Assembly (NCBI GenBank): GCA_020152595.1
Contig: JAIGNY010000071.1
Location: 1 to 64,000 of the forward strand
DNA length: 64,000 nt
Reading direction: 5' to 3'
Origin: Chiridota heheva
Lineage: Eukaryota; Echinodermata; Holothuroidea; Apodida; Chiridotidae
Both the position numbers and the translations under genes were made by a program. This document shows, piece after piece, positions 22,301 through 35,232 of the stretch (position 1 is the first letter of the stretch; every line of letters begins with the position of its first letter). The notes below the pieces were generated by a model that saw nothing but the letters and a program-made list of their open reading frames with translations, searched no databases and was not told where the DNA came from.

Positions 22301-24190
22301 GGTCAAACATATTGCAGCAAATGCACACTATACCTCACCAATAAGTGTGAACAATGCTCTTCACATATACTGTATAATCATTTGTTTTAGCAAAATTATC
22401 ATACCCACTTTAATTCAAGAGATACAACATATACAAATTTTTTCATTGCTATGCAAATTGGCTGATTATTATGCACACACAATCCCCCAATTATGCTCAA
22501 ATGAACAGTACCAATGCCCTCTACCACTGAACTAAATGGCAAGTTATTATCTCGATTAAATATTTTGTACCCAAGTCTATTGTTATGCAAATAACCTAAT
22601 TAATATGCACACTATACCTCACCATTGAGTTTAGACAATGCTCTTCACATATATGATCATTTGTGTAAAACAAAATCTCCACTCCCACTTTAATTTAAGA
22701 GATATCATAGATACAAATATTTGTATTGTTATGCAAATAAGTCAATTAGTATGCACACGCAACCCTTAATCATGCGTATTTGAACAGTACCCATGTCCTC
22801 TTCCCATGTGCTACGTTACATGAATGTACACCATTTATAACTTAAATTATATAATGAATGTTTAAATATTTTGTACGAAAGTCTATTGTTATGCAAATAA
22901 TCTAATTAATATGCACCCAAAACCTCAAATCATGCTTATTTGAACAATAACTCATGTCCTTTACCCATGTGCCACGTTACATGAATGTACACCATTCATA
23001 ACTTAAAGTTATGCGCTCATAAATGTTAAACATTTTGTACGAAAGTCTATTGTTATGCAAGAAACCTAATTAATACGCACACTTAACCTCAACATTAAGT
23101 GTAGACAATGCTCTTCACATATATGATCATTTGTGCAAATAAAATCCCCACATCCACTTTAATTAAGGAGATATCACAGATACAAATATTTGCATTGTTA
23201 TGCAAATAAGCTAATTAGTATGCACACAACCCCTAATCATGCTCACTTGAACAGTTCCCCTATGCCAACTTACATGAATGTACACCATTCATAACATAAG
23301 TTATGAAAACTTTAACCAAAAACATTTAACCAAAACTTTAATTTGACAAATATGTTCATTGTTATGCAAATAAGCTAACAAGTATGCACACACAACACCA
23401 AATCATGTTCATTTGAATAGTACCCATGTTCTCTATCCCTGTAACAAGTACCAAGTTATTATCTAAGCTTAAATATTGTATGCGAAAGTCTATTGCTATG
23501 CAAATAACCTAATTAACATGCACATTACATCTTACCATTAAGTGTAGACAATGCTCTTCACATATATGATCATTTGTGCAAACAAAATCCCCACTCCCAC
23601 TTTAATTTAAGATATATCATAGATACAAATATTTTCATTGTTATGCAAATAAGCTAATTAGTATGCACACGCAATCCTCCCCCACCCCCCGATTATGCTT
23701 ATTTGAACAGTACCCATGTCATCTACCTCTGTGCTAAGTTACATGAATGTACACTATTTATAACTTAAGTTATGCGCTCATAAATGCTAAACATTTTGTA
23801 CGAGTCAATTGTTATGCAAATAACCTAATTAATATGCACACTTCACCTCATTATCAAGTGTAGACACAACTCTTTACGTATATGATCATTTTTGCAAACA
23901 AAATCTCCACATTCACTTTAACTTAAGAGATATCATAGATAGAAATATTTGCATTGTTATGCAAATAAAGCTAATTAGTATGCACACACAACCCCTCAAC
24001 CATGCTCATTTGAACAGTACCCATTTCCTCTACCCTATGCCTAGTCACATGAATGTACACCATTCATAAGTTATGAAAACTTTAACAAAATAAATCTAAC
24101 CAAAAACTGTAACCAAAACAGGAAAAATATTTTCATTGTTATGCAAATAAGTCAATTAGTATGCACACACAGCCCTCCAATCATGCGTAG
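22301..24190. repeat. Array of ~130-180-bp units carrying ATGCAAAT octamers
   Basis: The word 'atgcaaat' or a one-base variant occurs at 22,451, 22,585, 22,731, 22,891, 23,055 (variant), 23,200, 23,364, 23,498, 23,643, 23,814, 23,959 and 24,141. Each is followed by 'aa.ctaatta.tatgcacac'. A second alternating block, 'agtgtagacaatgctcttcacatat', recurs near 22,340, 22,627, 23,099 and 23,540. The units are therefore higher-order dimers or trimers with insertions and deletions. Confidence 0.85.
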
Positions 24191-24480
24191 GTTTAAGGAA
24201 AGCGCGCATAGGGTTCAGAGAAGCACGCGTAGGTTCTTTTAAAAAGCACTCGTATGGCCCAGGGAAGCGGACGTAGATCCCAGGTAGGCGCGCGTAGGGC
24301 TCAGGGAAGCGCGCGTTTAGTTCTACGGAAGCGCCCCTAGCGCCTGGGGAAGCGCGTGAGCCCTTAGGGAAGCATGCGTAGGGCCTAACGATGCGCGCGT
24401 AGGGTCTAGGAAAGCGCGCGCAGGGTCAAGGGAAGCGCGTAGGTTCCTTGAAGGGCGCGTAGGGTCTTCGGAGGGCGCGC
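24185..24480. repeat. GC-rich 'gggaagcgcgcgtagggt' array
   Basis: About twelve degenerate ~23-25-bp units. Same unit type as the transition block 12,641-12,750 inside the fold-back core. Confidence 0.8.
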
Positions 24481-24625
24481 ATGCTTAGGGTTGCTTAAAG
24501 CTACACGACTTAAAGCCACCACACTTAATGCCACACGACTTAATGCCACATGACTTAAAACCATACGACTTAAAGCCACACGACTAAAAGCCACACGATT
24601 TTAAAGTCACACGACTTTAGTCACA
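24481..24625. repeat. ~19-bp 'ccacacgacttaaag' array
   Basis: About seven short units directly after the GC-rich array. Confidence 0.85.
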
Positions 24626-25217
24626 CAAGTAGTAACTTTTTCTTTAATGAACTGAGCAACTCTTTATATCTATTTGCTTTTTAATTAAGGGAACACTAAA
24701 GCGAAAAGTGAGGGCGCTCGTTTATGCAAATTTTACAGATATTTTCTCCACAACAGATCAATAAACTTTATGCCTTAAAACCCCACAGACATGTGGTCTA
24801 AGTTTACTTGAATATTTATATTAACCAGAAAATTGCTATTTCGTTGCGTACTAGATAAGCATTTGATTGGGAGGGGGGGAGGGCGGGCATTAAAATACGT
24901 CCACACTTTTGGTCAAGTGCCCCTTTAAATATGTCGCGAAAATGATAGGAAAGACTAATATTGCTTAAACTTGATTGTGGGTATTGTAAATATGTTTTAA
25001 AATACGCCCATTAAAACAAAACATTTACAAAAAAAATCCACAAATACATCACAAATTTGTATTTTGATGAAAGTGACAAAATCTTTCATCAAATTTGGTT
25101 TAACGTTGACAATTTGACAGCGTTTTTCAAACTCCTTAAAAGGCAACAATATGAAATTATACTTCCTTAGAGTAGTGCAGCAATTTCTGTTTGAGTTTTG
25201 CCACCCCCCCCCCTTCC
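24626..25217. other. Unique sequence between arrays, no gene seen
   Basis: Holds 'aacactaaagcgaaaagtga' at about 24,690, weakly like 'gacactagaccgacaagtga' near 35,860; these may be ends of a dispersed element. C-run at 25,203-25,213. Confidence 0.4.
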
Positions 25218-26764
25218 CCACCATCGACGCTGCCACAATACGTCACCCATATCATCGCACCCTATGCCCAATACATCACTAAAACCTATGCACCATTTGA
25301 TATCCGACCCTTGAGTCTGTCCCACCATATGTTCCATATACCATACAATATTATGCCTCATATACCCTCCCATCCATATCTCATTTGCCAATCCACCCAT
25401 GACTCATATTACAACCCACCCTCTGTATTATACATGTACGCAATCATATCCACCATACAAGACATGTCATCCCACTTTGTCCCCTATGCTCCACGTGCCA
25501 TTCCACCTTAGTATGTCCTACATGTCATCCCATTCTAATTCACATATGTCGTTTTATCATATGTCTTATCACAAACTATGTCCCATATGACATCCCACGC
25601 TATGTCGTATACGTGAATGCAAAACCCACTATTCCATGCATATCATCTTATTCCATATGCCGACCAACTCCCATATATTTCAAGCTATTTCGTATACGCA
25701 ATCTCACCCTTATGCAATACCTTTCACCCATATGTTCAAAACACTATGCCATCCCTACGTCTCACATTCCATCGCACCCTATGTCCCATATGTCAATCCA
25801 ACTCTTCCAAATTTTTTTATCTTATGTCCATATACTATCCAATGTTATGCTCCCACACAATCCATCCTTTATTTGTATGTCATCGTACCCTTTATACACA
25901 TGCCACCCTATCCCACATTCAAACCCACCCAATGTCCTATATGTATCTAACTCTTTTCTTATACGCATTCCCACTTTTATCCAGTATGTTCCATTCCACC
26001 CTGTCTCACATGCCATCCAACCCTATGCCCTTAATGACAAACCACCCTATATTCCGTATGACAACACAACCTATGTCCCATATGCCATTTCACCATATGT
26101 CCCATCCCAAACTATGTCCCACATGACAACCCATGCTATGTTGCATACGTGAACGCCAAACCCAGTATCATGTACATGCCACCCTGCTCCATTGACATTC
26201 TACCCTGTGTTTGATGTGACATTTCACCCTTTGTCCCATATGGTATTCCACCCTATATGTCCCATATGATATCCCACCCTATGTCGTATTTTCAATTCCA
26301 TCTTCTTTATCCAATATTTTTGACCCACATGCTCCATGTGACATTTTAACTAATGTACCATATGCCATCCATGTCGCACACGCCCTATCCCGTTTATACC
26401 ACCCTACGTTTCTTATGCCAACCCACCTCATGTTCCACATGATATCCCACCCTTTCTCTTTTAACCAATCCCATCTTCTATCAAATATTTTTTATCTACC
26501 ATATATGCCCAACATACCATCGTCCCAGTATGCTTCACATGGCATTTTAACCTATGTACCATGTGCCATCCATCTCACGCCTCATATGCTATTCCATACT
26601 ATGCGCCATAAGCCATACCACCTTTGTCTCACACCCCACCCCAAAACTATTTCCCATACAACAGCCAACACGTTCGCCATTACACCCACTATTCCATCCA
26701 ACCCTGTCCCACGTTATACTCCACCATATTTTGTATGCGCAATCCAACCCTCTATCCATTATCA

Positions 26765-27590
26765 TGCCACCCCACCTATGACCCACATGCCACCCAGCAT
26801 TATGATCTACATGTCATCCCACCCATGACCCACATGCCACCGAACATTATGATCCACATGTCATCCCACCCATGACCCACATGCCACCCAACATTATGAT
26901 CCACATGTCATCCCACCCATGACCCACATGCCACCCAACATTATAATCCACATGTCATCCCACCTATGACCCACATGCCACCCAACATTATGATCCACAT
27001 GTCATCCCACCTATGACCCACATGCCACCCAACATTATGATCCACATGTCATCCCACCTATGACCCATATGCCACCCAACATTATGATCCACATGTCATC
27101 CCACCTATGACCCACATGCCACCGAACATTATGATCCACATGTCATCTCACCCATGACCCACATGCCACACAACATTATGATCCACATGTCATCCCACCC
27201 ATGACCCACATGCCACCCAACATTATGATCCACATGTCATCCCACCCATGACCCACATGCCACCCAACATTATGATCCACATGTCATCCCACCTATGACC
27301 CATATGCCACCCAACATTATGATCCACATGTCATCCCACCTATGACCCACATGCCACCGAACATTATGATCCACATGTCATCTCACCCATGACCCACATG
27401 CCACACAACATTATGATCCACATGTCATCCCACCCATGACCCACATGCCACCCAGCATTATAATCCACATGTCATCCCACCCATGACCCACATGCCACCC
27501 AACATTATGATCCACATGCCATCCCACCTATGACCCACATGCCTCCCAACATTATGATCCACGTGTCATCCCACCTATGACCCACATGCA
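26765..27590. repeat. Homogeneous 47-bp tandem array
   Basis: About 17-18 copies of 'catgtcatcccacctatgac' plus 'ccacatgccacccaacatta' plus 'tgatcca'. Exact 47-bp spacing can be counted at 26,810, 26,857 and 26,904. Only a few variant positions (acccatg/acctatg, cccaac/cgaac), so recent expansion is inferred. Confidence 0.95.
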
Positions 27591-27721
27591 CATTTTGAAT
27601 AATAGCATGTTGGGATCTACATTTTAACATGATGTGTTATATAACAAATACCTTATTTAACCGTATATGGACAGATAGAGATGTTATATTCACCACAAAG
27701 CTCCTTAAATATTGAACAGAA

Positions 27722-28650
27722 CAGTGGCGTAGGACATTACAGAATCCGCCCATTGAACACTACTCCATCCTGGTTTTCTGTGCCTGTGGCATTCTAGTAA
27801 CCGCATGAACGATTACATTGCATTGACAAGCAGTCACTGAAAAGTTTCGAGTTTCCAATTTCATTTCCACGTTATTCCACTTCGTATTATAACAAAATTT
27901 GCGGTTAAATGATTGCGTAATACATGGTCAACTCTTTGAGAGAATGTCCTTGAAACGGAATGAAAATGATAGTGGCAGTTTCATCCCGTCCGTTTAATGG
28001 GCGCTTTCGTCAAATGAATCCGGACCAGGGGGATAATTCCCCCCCCCCCTCCCTTTTCTTCATATGATAAAGGTCTAACAAATTGATTTTGAAGAATCAG
28101 ATTCAGATTCCATGGCATTTTCTCCGGAAATCTTGAATTTTCAAGAAACCTCCTTTAATTTTCGAAACGTTTTCTTCATTTTCAAGAATTTATTTTCAAT
28201 TTTCCGAAAATTTCCTTTATTGTCCCTGAAATTTCCTTCATTTTCGCTATATCTTCTTCATTTTGCAGAAATTTGCCTAAACTCTTGTGAAATTTGCTTA
28301 AATTTTTGGGGAAAATCTCCTTCATGTTCGGAGAAATTATCTTCATTATCTTCACTCTCAGGAATTTTTCATCATTGCTTCCAATTTTCGTTAAAATTGT
28401 ATCAACTTATACGTGAGATGTCCTTCATTTTTGTTAATTTTTCTTTATGTTTGGGAAATTTGCATCAATTCTGGTCCTTGAATTTTTGTGAAATTTCCTC
28501 CATTTTTTGGAAATTTTACCAAATGTTCTGATCACACCCCCTCCTTTACAAATAGTGATAAAAGACCCGTATATTTTTGTAGGTCTGTTGGGACAAAAAT
28601 CAAATCCCCCCCCCTTCCCCGTTAATTTCAAATATCTACCTACGCCACTG
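27722..28650. mobile_element. hAT-like MITE, 929 bp, in copy B
   Basis: Terminal inverted repeats 'cagtggcgtagg' and 'cctacgccactg' are flanked by direct repeat 'cagaa' (27,717-27,721 and 28,651-28,655). Copy A shows the empty site ('gaacagaatgtc' near 19,180). CAGTGGCGTAG ends are common among hAT elements; the 5-bp duplication fits some hAT groups but not the usual 8 bp. The interior (28,100-28,530) is a run of 'ttcattttcgaaa'-like repeats with no credible protein. Confidence 0.85.
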
Positions 28651-29375
28651 CAGAATTGTCTTTAGATTATGTCAAAAGCACCCATGGTTTCCGAAATAAG
28701 GCTAATTGGAATATATGCAAAAGTTTTGATATATATATATATAAACACTTTATATACACTAAATATCTCTTTTATCGCTTTCTCTCTTAAATGTCAGTTA
28801 CTGAAAATCAAGACTTTTTCTCCTGCTAAATTTGTATAAGGGGAGTATAATGGAGATCCAAAACATTGTTGGAGGATTAGAAAACAATAAGTTAACTTGT
28901 TACTATGTCTCAGTTTCTATAAAATTTGCGTAAATTATCATGATAAAGGCCTGGAAATTTAAAATGCAGCAGTAAAATGGTCGCTTTTTTAACCAAGTAT
29001 GTTACTTTTTTGTTGTTGCTATTTTCATGGTTGATGTTGTTGAAATATGACACTGTCCATAGATCTGAAATCAATACTTGTTTTTTGTGGGCAGGTAGAG
29101 GCTACCGAAACAGTCGGGGAGTAATTTGAAGGGCTCACATCTTTAAAATTAAAGATTTTGAATTCAATTTTCATTAAATTTGATGCATGTTTTCATAATG
29201 CACCCTTCTTCTCATATACTTTTACTGTGCCATATAGACGAAAGGATTGCAGAAAATGTTACACGTTTTGACAATAAAAGAAATACACCGGTACCTATTT
29301 TTCAGAGGGGTGATCCACACTGCCCTGCCCCTCTTCTCTATGCTCTATATTTTGTTCACAAAAACATACTTTTGT

Positions 29376-29900
29376 AGTGGCGTGGTGGGTTATGTTTTAC
29401 TAGGGGGAAGGGAATGTTGGCCCCCCACCCGTTCCCCGCCTCTTTCGAAAAAAGCTCATAAGAGTAAAACATTGAGCACATAGAAGTAAATTGGTATGAA
29501 CAGTTTAGAAAATTGCTTAAAATCAGTGTTTTGAATATAAGAACCAAACCGTCAAAGCCCTGGAAGGGGCTCGGGAGGCGAAACCTCCGGATGCGCTGCT
29601 TTGGTGAAATTTCCCGAAAATTGAAGAAAATTTCCCAAATATTAAAAAAAAAATTGGAAAATAAAAGAAATTTCCTGAAAATGAAAGAAATCTCCCGAAA
29701 ATGGAAATTTCCCCAAAATTGAAGAAAAACTTTCCAACAAATGCCGAAAATTGAAGAAAACATCCCGAAAATGATTGAAATTTCACGAAAATGGATCCAA
29801 GTTTCACGAAAATAAGGGAAGTTTCCCGAAAACGAAGAAAAATTCACGAAAACGAATGAAATTTTACGAAAAATGAAGAAAACTTCCCCAAACCACTGTC
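29376..29900. repeat. Purine-rich 'tttcccgaaaatgaagaaa' repeat block
   Basis: About 15 irregular ~20-30-bp units, the reverse-complement type of the MITE interior at 28,110-28,520. The edges 'agtggcgtgg' (29,381) and 'ccaaaccactg' (29,886-29,896) faintly resemble the MITE ends, so this may be an older inverted relative. Confidence 0.55.
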
Positions 29901-29984
29901 GTCTGCTGTATGATGTAAGTTACATTTTATTGGACTTACATACGTTTGCATGTTGTTATTATATATGAGATAATTTTTGCCAGA

Positions 29985-30165
29985 TAATTATGCTGGAATC
30001 TTGCTGTGCCGTTGGTTGCACCAATAGATGTGTGTGGGGAATAAAAAGACATTTTCTCGATTTCCATCTGCTCCTGATCGACGTTGGAAGTGGGTTTCTG
30101 CTGTACGATGCAACGACTTTCAACCTACACACTAAGATTTGTAGCGAACACTTTATATCAGGTAT
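29985..30165 (+). pseudogene. Frameshifted THAP zinc-finger exon
   Basis: Reads 'SCCAVGCTNR' then 'GIKRHF' in one frame (from 29,990). It continues as 'FPSAPDRRWKWVSAV' and 'CNDFQPT' in a second frame (30,062-30,130), then returns as 'TKICSEHFISG' (30,133-30,161), followed by a GTATAAG donor-like sequence. Order and spacing match the C2CH THAP domain (CxxxC, central W, CxxHF), a DNA-binding domain found in P-element-type transposases and host THAP proteins. Two frame changes break it. The rest of the gene is not seen downstream, where the satellite of copy C begins. Probably a transposase first exon left by a P-like element, or a dead THAP gene. Confidence 0.75.
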
Positions 30166-30500
30166 AAGCTTTGTCTGAGTATAACGAACAATAAGATGAC
30201 GTTTACGTTAAAGTTACTCTTCCTATACCGTGTAAAAATATAAATTACTTGAGGAAATTATCCAAAAAAATCGGAAGCGAGCAAAAAACAATCAGTAAAA
30301 TTCGCTGAACTGGTACTGGTAGGTTAGCATGTAGTTTGTTTGTTGTATACAAGTGATGTGACTGAGCTGTGTGAAGACGCGTGAAACGCAACGACGACGC
30401 TGCCCGGTAAAATGGAGTCCAGTTGAGTTAGAATTACGTAATAAAATAAAGAAAAATATAGAAATTGCTATATGTCCATATAGGCATTTATAATCCAGTA
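30166..30500. other. Unique AT-rich sequence after THAP exon
   Basis: No further exon recognised. Boundary to copy C at 'ctagaatggtaaataccg' (about 30,510). Confidence 0.4.
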
Positions 30501-30609
30501 CAAATCATAACTAGAATGGTAAATACCGTCATGGTTCGCATGCCCATGCAAATTGACACCCATATCATATGATCCGGCCAATTATAAAAATGGCATCTCA
30601 CACTTAAGT

Positions 30610-32350
30610 CCCACATGGCATCCTATGTCCCACATGGCATCCCACCCCATGTCCCACATGGCATCCCACCCCATGTCCCACATGGCATCCCACCCCATGT
30701 CCCACATCGCATCCCACCCCATGTCCCACATGGCATCCCACTCCATGTCCCACATGGCATCCCACCCCATGTCCCACATGGCATCCCACTCCATGTCCCA
30801 CATGGCATCCTACCCCATGTCCCACATGACATCCTATCCCATGTCCCACATGGCATTCCACCATATCTCCCACATGGCATCCCACCCCATGTCCCACATG
30901 ACATCCCATGTCCCACATGGCATTCCATCATATGTCCCATCCCCATGGGCATCCCATCCTATGACCTACATGGCATCCCACCCCATGTCCCACATGGCAT
31001 CCCCACCCAATGTCCCACCCCATGACATCCCATGTCCCCTATTCCCCTACGCATCCCATCCTATGACCCATGGCACGACATCCCATCCCATGTCCCACAT
31101 GGCATTCCACCATATCTCCCACATGGCATCCCACCCCATGTCCCACATGGCATTCTACCCCACGCCCCACACGACATCCCATCCCATGTCCCACATGGCA
31201 TTCCACCATATCTCCCACATGGCATCCCACCTCATGTCCCACATGGCATCCCATTCCATGTCCCACATGGCATCCTACCCCATGTCCCACATGGCATCCC
31301 ATCCCATGTCCCACATGGCATCCTACCCCATGTCCCACACGACATCCCATCCCATGTCCCACATGGCATTCCACCATATCTCCCACATGGCGTCCCACCC
31401 CATGTCCCACATGGCATTCCACCATATCTCCCACATGGCATCCCATCCCATGTCCCACATGACATCCCATGTCCCACATGGCATTCCATCATATGTCCCA
31501 CAGGGCATTCCACCATATCTCCCACATGGCATTCCACCACACAGTGCCTCACATGGCATATTCCACCATATGTCCCACATGGCATTCCACCATGTCCCAC
31601 ATGGCATCCCATGCTATGACCCACATAGATCCCAATCTAAGTGTGTGTCCCACATTAATCCAACCATATGTACCACATGACATTCCTCCCTATGTCCCAC
31701 ATGACATCCCTCCCTGTGTCCTGCATCAGTGGCTTCCCACCTGATGTACCGCATGGCATCCCACCATATGTTCCACATGGTATCCCTCCCAATGTCCCAA
31801 TGACATCCTACTTTATGTACCACATGGCATCACATTCCATGTTCCTATGGCCTCCCACCCTATGTCCCACATAGCCTCCTACCCTATGTCACACATGGCA
31901 TCCTACCTTATGTCACACATGGCATCCTACCTTATGTCACACATGGCATTCTACCCTGTTCCACATGGCATCCCATCCCATGTCCCACATGGCCTCCCAC
32001 CCCATGTCCCACATGACATCCCATAGACTCCATTAGAAGTCTCATTCTAGCTATCACAGTCTCTGATTGAGCATACTATGTATGAAAGTGTCAGTTCATA
32101 TAATAACTTATATGCAAATGACTTGTTGAAATGGGGTGGGACGCCATGTCCCACATGACATCCCATATCATCCCATGTCCCACATGACATTCCATCCCAT
32201 GGCAATCCACCCTATGTCCTGCATGGCATTCCACCACATATCCTACGTGGCATTCCACCCTGTTCCACATGGCATCCCACCCCATGTCCCATATGGTATC
32301 CCACCCCATGCATCCCACATGGCATCCCACATGTCATCCCACCCTATGTC
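30610..32350. repeat. 24-bp tandem array 'catcccaccccatgtcccacatgg'
   Basis: Exact 24-bp spacing is clear at 30,640-30,830 and much of 30,860-31,480. Being 8 codons long, the unit leaves all six frames open for long distances (for example 30,553-31,680, an octapeptide repeat SHPMSHMA). These frames are repeat artefacts rather than proteins. Confidence 0.95.
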
Positions 32351-32996
32351 TCACATGACGTCCCATAGGCTCCATAAGAAGTCTTATTTTAGCTATCACA
32401 GTCCCTGATTGAGCATACTATGTATTAAAGTGTCAGTTCATATAATAACTTATATGCAAATGAGTTGTTGAAAAAAGGTGGAGTCAAATAATTATGCCTG
32501 ATATAGCCCTTCGTGTATACAACATGGTAAATATTATATCATATGCCCCTCATGGCCCCCATCCATGTTCCACATGGCACCCCTCCCTATGTGTATATGC
32601 AATCACATTCTGTCACACTCCCTGACTAAGCATGCTAAATAAGAAAGTCTGGTCAGGTCATATACTGTAGTAACTTTATGCAAATGAGCACAACGATAAA
32701 GGTGAAGTTTAAAAAAGCATGCCTGATATATTTGTTTGGTGCCCAAATATTTCAAAGAATTTTAAATCTCAAGTGCTACAAAAGAGACTTGAGAATCTCT
32801 GAAGAATATTGGAAAATTATATCATTTTACAGTTATCTTCTAAGAAAATATCAAATGTATTGTAGACTTTTTAAGGAACTAGTCTTTAATCCTATCTTAA
32901 GTACCTCTGAAAAACTTTAACATTTTATAAGGAAATTCTGAGAAAATCTCAGAACAAATCTGTGGACGGCCGGACGGACGTATTCGACATTACATA

Positions 32997-33025
32997 GGTT
33001 AGCATAAATGCTTCGCATGCGAACC
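32997..33025. repeat. Terminal hairpin of copy C
   Basis: 'ggttagcataaatgc' then 'ttcgcatgcgaacc' pair as an imperfect hairpin. The same hairpin occurs at 48,733-48,760, 52,475-52,502 and 56,240-56,267. Next to it lies 'ggacggccggacggacg', also conserved. Confidence 0.75.
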
Positions 33026-34776
33026 AAAAATAGCTCAAATTTCTAAGCTTTTGTCCGTCAAGCACGCTTACAAATTAAACATTTTGCTTTTTGTCGTGTT
33101 AATGTGCAAATCAATGTGCAAATCTGGTTGATGTATGAACGGGAATCCTGACTATTTTATTATTAGAAACGTTTATTTTTACCTTTATCACCCACGTCTA
33201 CCACCAACCAACATCTAAAAGAAAACAATCGCATATTTTCAAAGACTGAAATTTGAGAAACGAAATACAAAAAATATTCAAATTTTTAAGAATATTTAAT
33301 ATTTAAAGTTTTGAATATGTCAAAATATCCTCAAAGTTTGATTGACCCTTGGAACTAAATACAATGCCAAAGGTCAATACCAAGTGCTTATGTAAAGAAA
33401 AATAGAAAACCTCTACAGCCTTCAAGAACAGGATGCCGCCGGAAGAATAGGAAGAAAGAAAGAGCGTGGGGGGTGGAGGGGGGGGGTGGGGGGAGTGCAC
33501 TGGAGCCCGGGTTCAGTGGGCACTCAAATGTTTACAGTACCTGATTATTTCATTTGGCGACTTAAAAGTAAAACATCTATAGAAAACAAAAACAGAGAAA
33601 TCGGCAAAAAACGGTCACTTTAACTAAAAATATATATTTTCCCTTTAAGAGATATGATGGGCCCTAAGTTTGTACCCCAAGGCCTCGCGATTCTCTTATT
33701 TTCGGGAAATGTCAGGAAAACTTCTTCACATTTTAAGAGATTTTCTTCAATTTTTTTGAAAATATAGACAAATTTTTCCAAAAGTTACGATAGTTTCTTT
33801 AAATATTGTCTTCCCATTTTTTTCTCGCTGCCATTATGTTTGTTTGTTTGATGAGGGCTTAACGGCACCACGACAACGAGGGTCAAATTTTGCCTGTAAG
33901 GTTAGATCATTCTAGAGGTAGGAAGGAAAGAAAACAGGGGGAGATTGAGAGAAACACGAGAACTGAAAGTCAGAAAGCTGGGATCGAGAGAGGTGCATGG
34001 ATGGAAAAAACAAAGTTTGCCATTGTGTCTAATTTTGTGTTGAAATCATGCCATTTATGAATGATGGCATAATCTGCCTTATGTGCTATAGAATATATGT
34101 ATTTGTTTAGAATGATTCTCTTTGAATTTTGTTTTTTAACAAATGCTTTGACATGAACTTCTAAAGGCTTGACTCATTAATATCATATACAAATACAAAT
34201 TAATAAACTCATGCAAAGGAAAAAATATTTCTTACAAGTTAAAAAATTTGTAATAGATTATAAAGAAAACATAAATATTATAATCTGTACTGGGTGAATG
34301 ACATCATTTATTAGAGGGCTTGCGGACAAAATGAACGCTCCCATGTAAATCTTATATTGACAGATTTAATGGTTTAATAATTTAGAAAATGTATGCTAAT
34401 TTGTGTTGTACGACATGTTAAATTTCTTATGATGACTTATATTTATTATTTCCATAATATTAAAAGAAGAAAAAGCCAGACTTGATGTCTCCTTTAAGAA
34501 AGAAACTTATTTAATTACATATTAATTACATAACAACTTATAAAATTACGTAACAATTTTGTGTCAATGTCACAAATTTACATGAAAGTGCTATTTTCAT
34601 AATGATTTAAGAAGTGACTTGTTCAGATATGAATCTTCTTTATCAATCCATAAACATCATTTTAAGTGCCCGCCCTCTGATTTTGTTTTCCAATACGAAC
34701 GTGGGTTATTCTCTTACATAATACTGAGGACAAAATTATGCTGCCCGCCCAATCATACATCACACATCAGCTTACA
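33026..34776. other. AT-rich DNA, no gene; small LINE-tail relic at 33,840-33,960
   Basis: At about 33,850-33,900 'gatgagggcttaacggcacc' is the minus-strand copy of the LINE 3' terminus ('ggtgccgctaaacatc'). Adjacent G/A-rich sequence to about 33,960 may be the degraded coding tail. G-run at 33,469-33,493. The rest shows no recognisable feature. Confidence 0.5.
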
Positions 34777-34905
34777 ACAAATGAATTTAAGGTATATATA
34801 TATGGACAGGTAGCAAAAACATGAGCTTAAATGGTTCAATATATACAACAAATGAATTTAAGGTATATGGACAGGTAGCAAAAACATGAGCTTAAATGGT
34901 TTAAT
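34777..34905. repeat. ~65-bp tandem duplication beside the microsatellite
   Basis: 'caacaaatgaatttaaggta' through 'catgagcttaaatggtt' occurs twice (about 34,777-34,842 and 34,847-34,903), differing mainly in the number of 'ta' steps. Likely produced by slippage or microhomology at the edge of the TA tract. Confidence 0.9.

Positions 34906-35229
<324 letters not shown>

Positions 35230-35232
<3 letters not shown>

Larger units (their letters stand above)
25218..29240. mobile_element. Satellite-bearing element, copy B (duplicate of 16,489-20,460)
   Basis: Starts with 'accatcga.gc.gccacaat' like copy A at 16,489 and follows it through the minisatellite and the AT-rich tail. Tail landmarks are 'aatagcatgttg', 'acagatagagatgtt', 'gtcaaaagcacc', 'ctgaaaatcaagact' and 'aaatttgatgcatgtt'. 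Differences: B has the homogeneous 47-bp array and the MITE at 27,722-28,650; A has the LINE tail. Homology stops near 29,240. Confidence 0.75.
30505..33025. mobile_element. Satellite-bearing element, copy C
   Basis: Inverted copy of 56,240-57,815. Shared landmarks on the plus strand here are 'taaataccg.catggttc', 'ccaattataaaaatggcatc', the 24-bp array, 'ctatcacagtccctgat', 'cactccctgactaagcat', 'ttaaatctcaagtgctac' and the closing hairpin. An internal ~350-bp duplication repeats 'gtcagttcatataataactt' at about 32,090 and 32,432. No gene is visible. Confidence 0.8.

Noticed and set aside
30553..31680. 375-residue SHPMSHMA octapeptide-repeat protein
   Set aside because: The unit is 24 bp, so all six frames stay open; there is no start context, splice structure or non-repeat domain.
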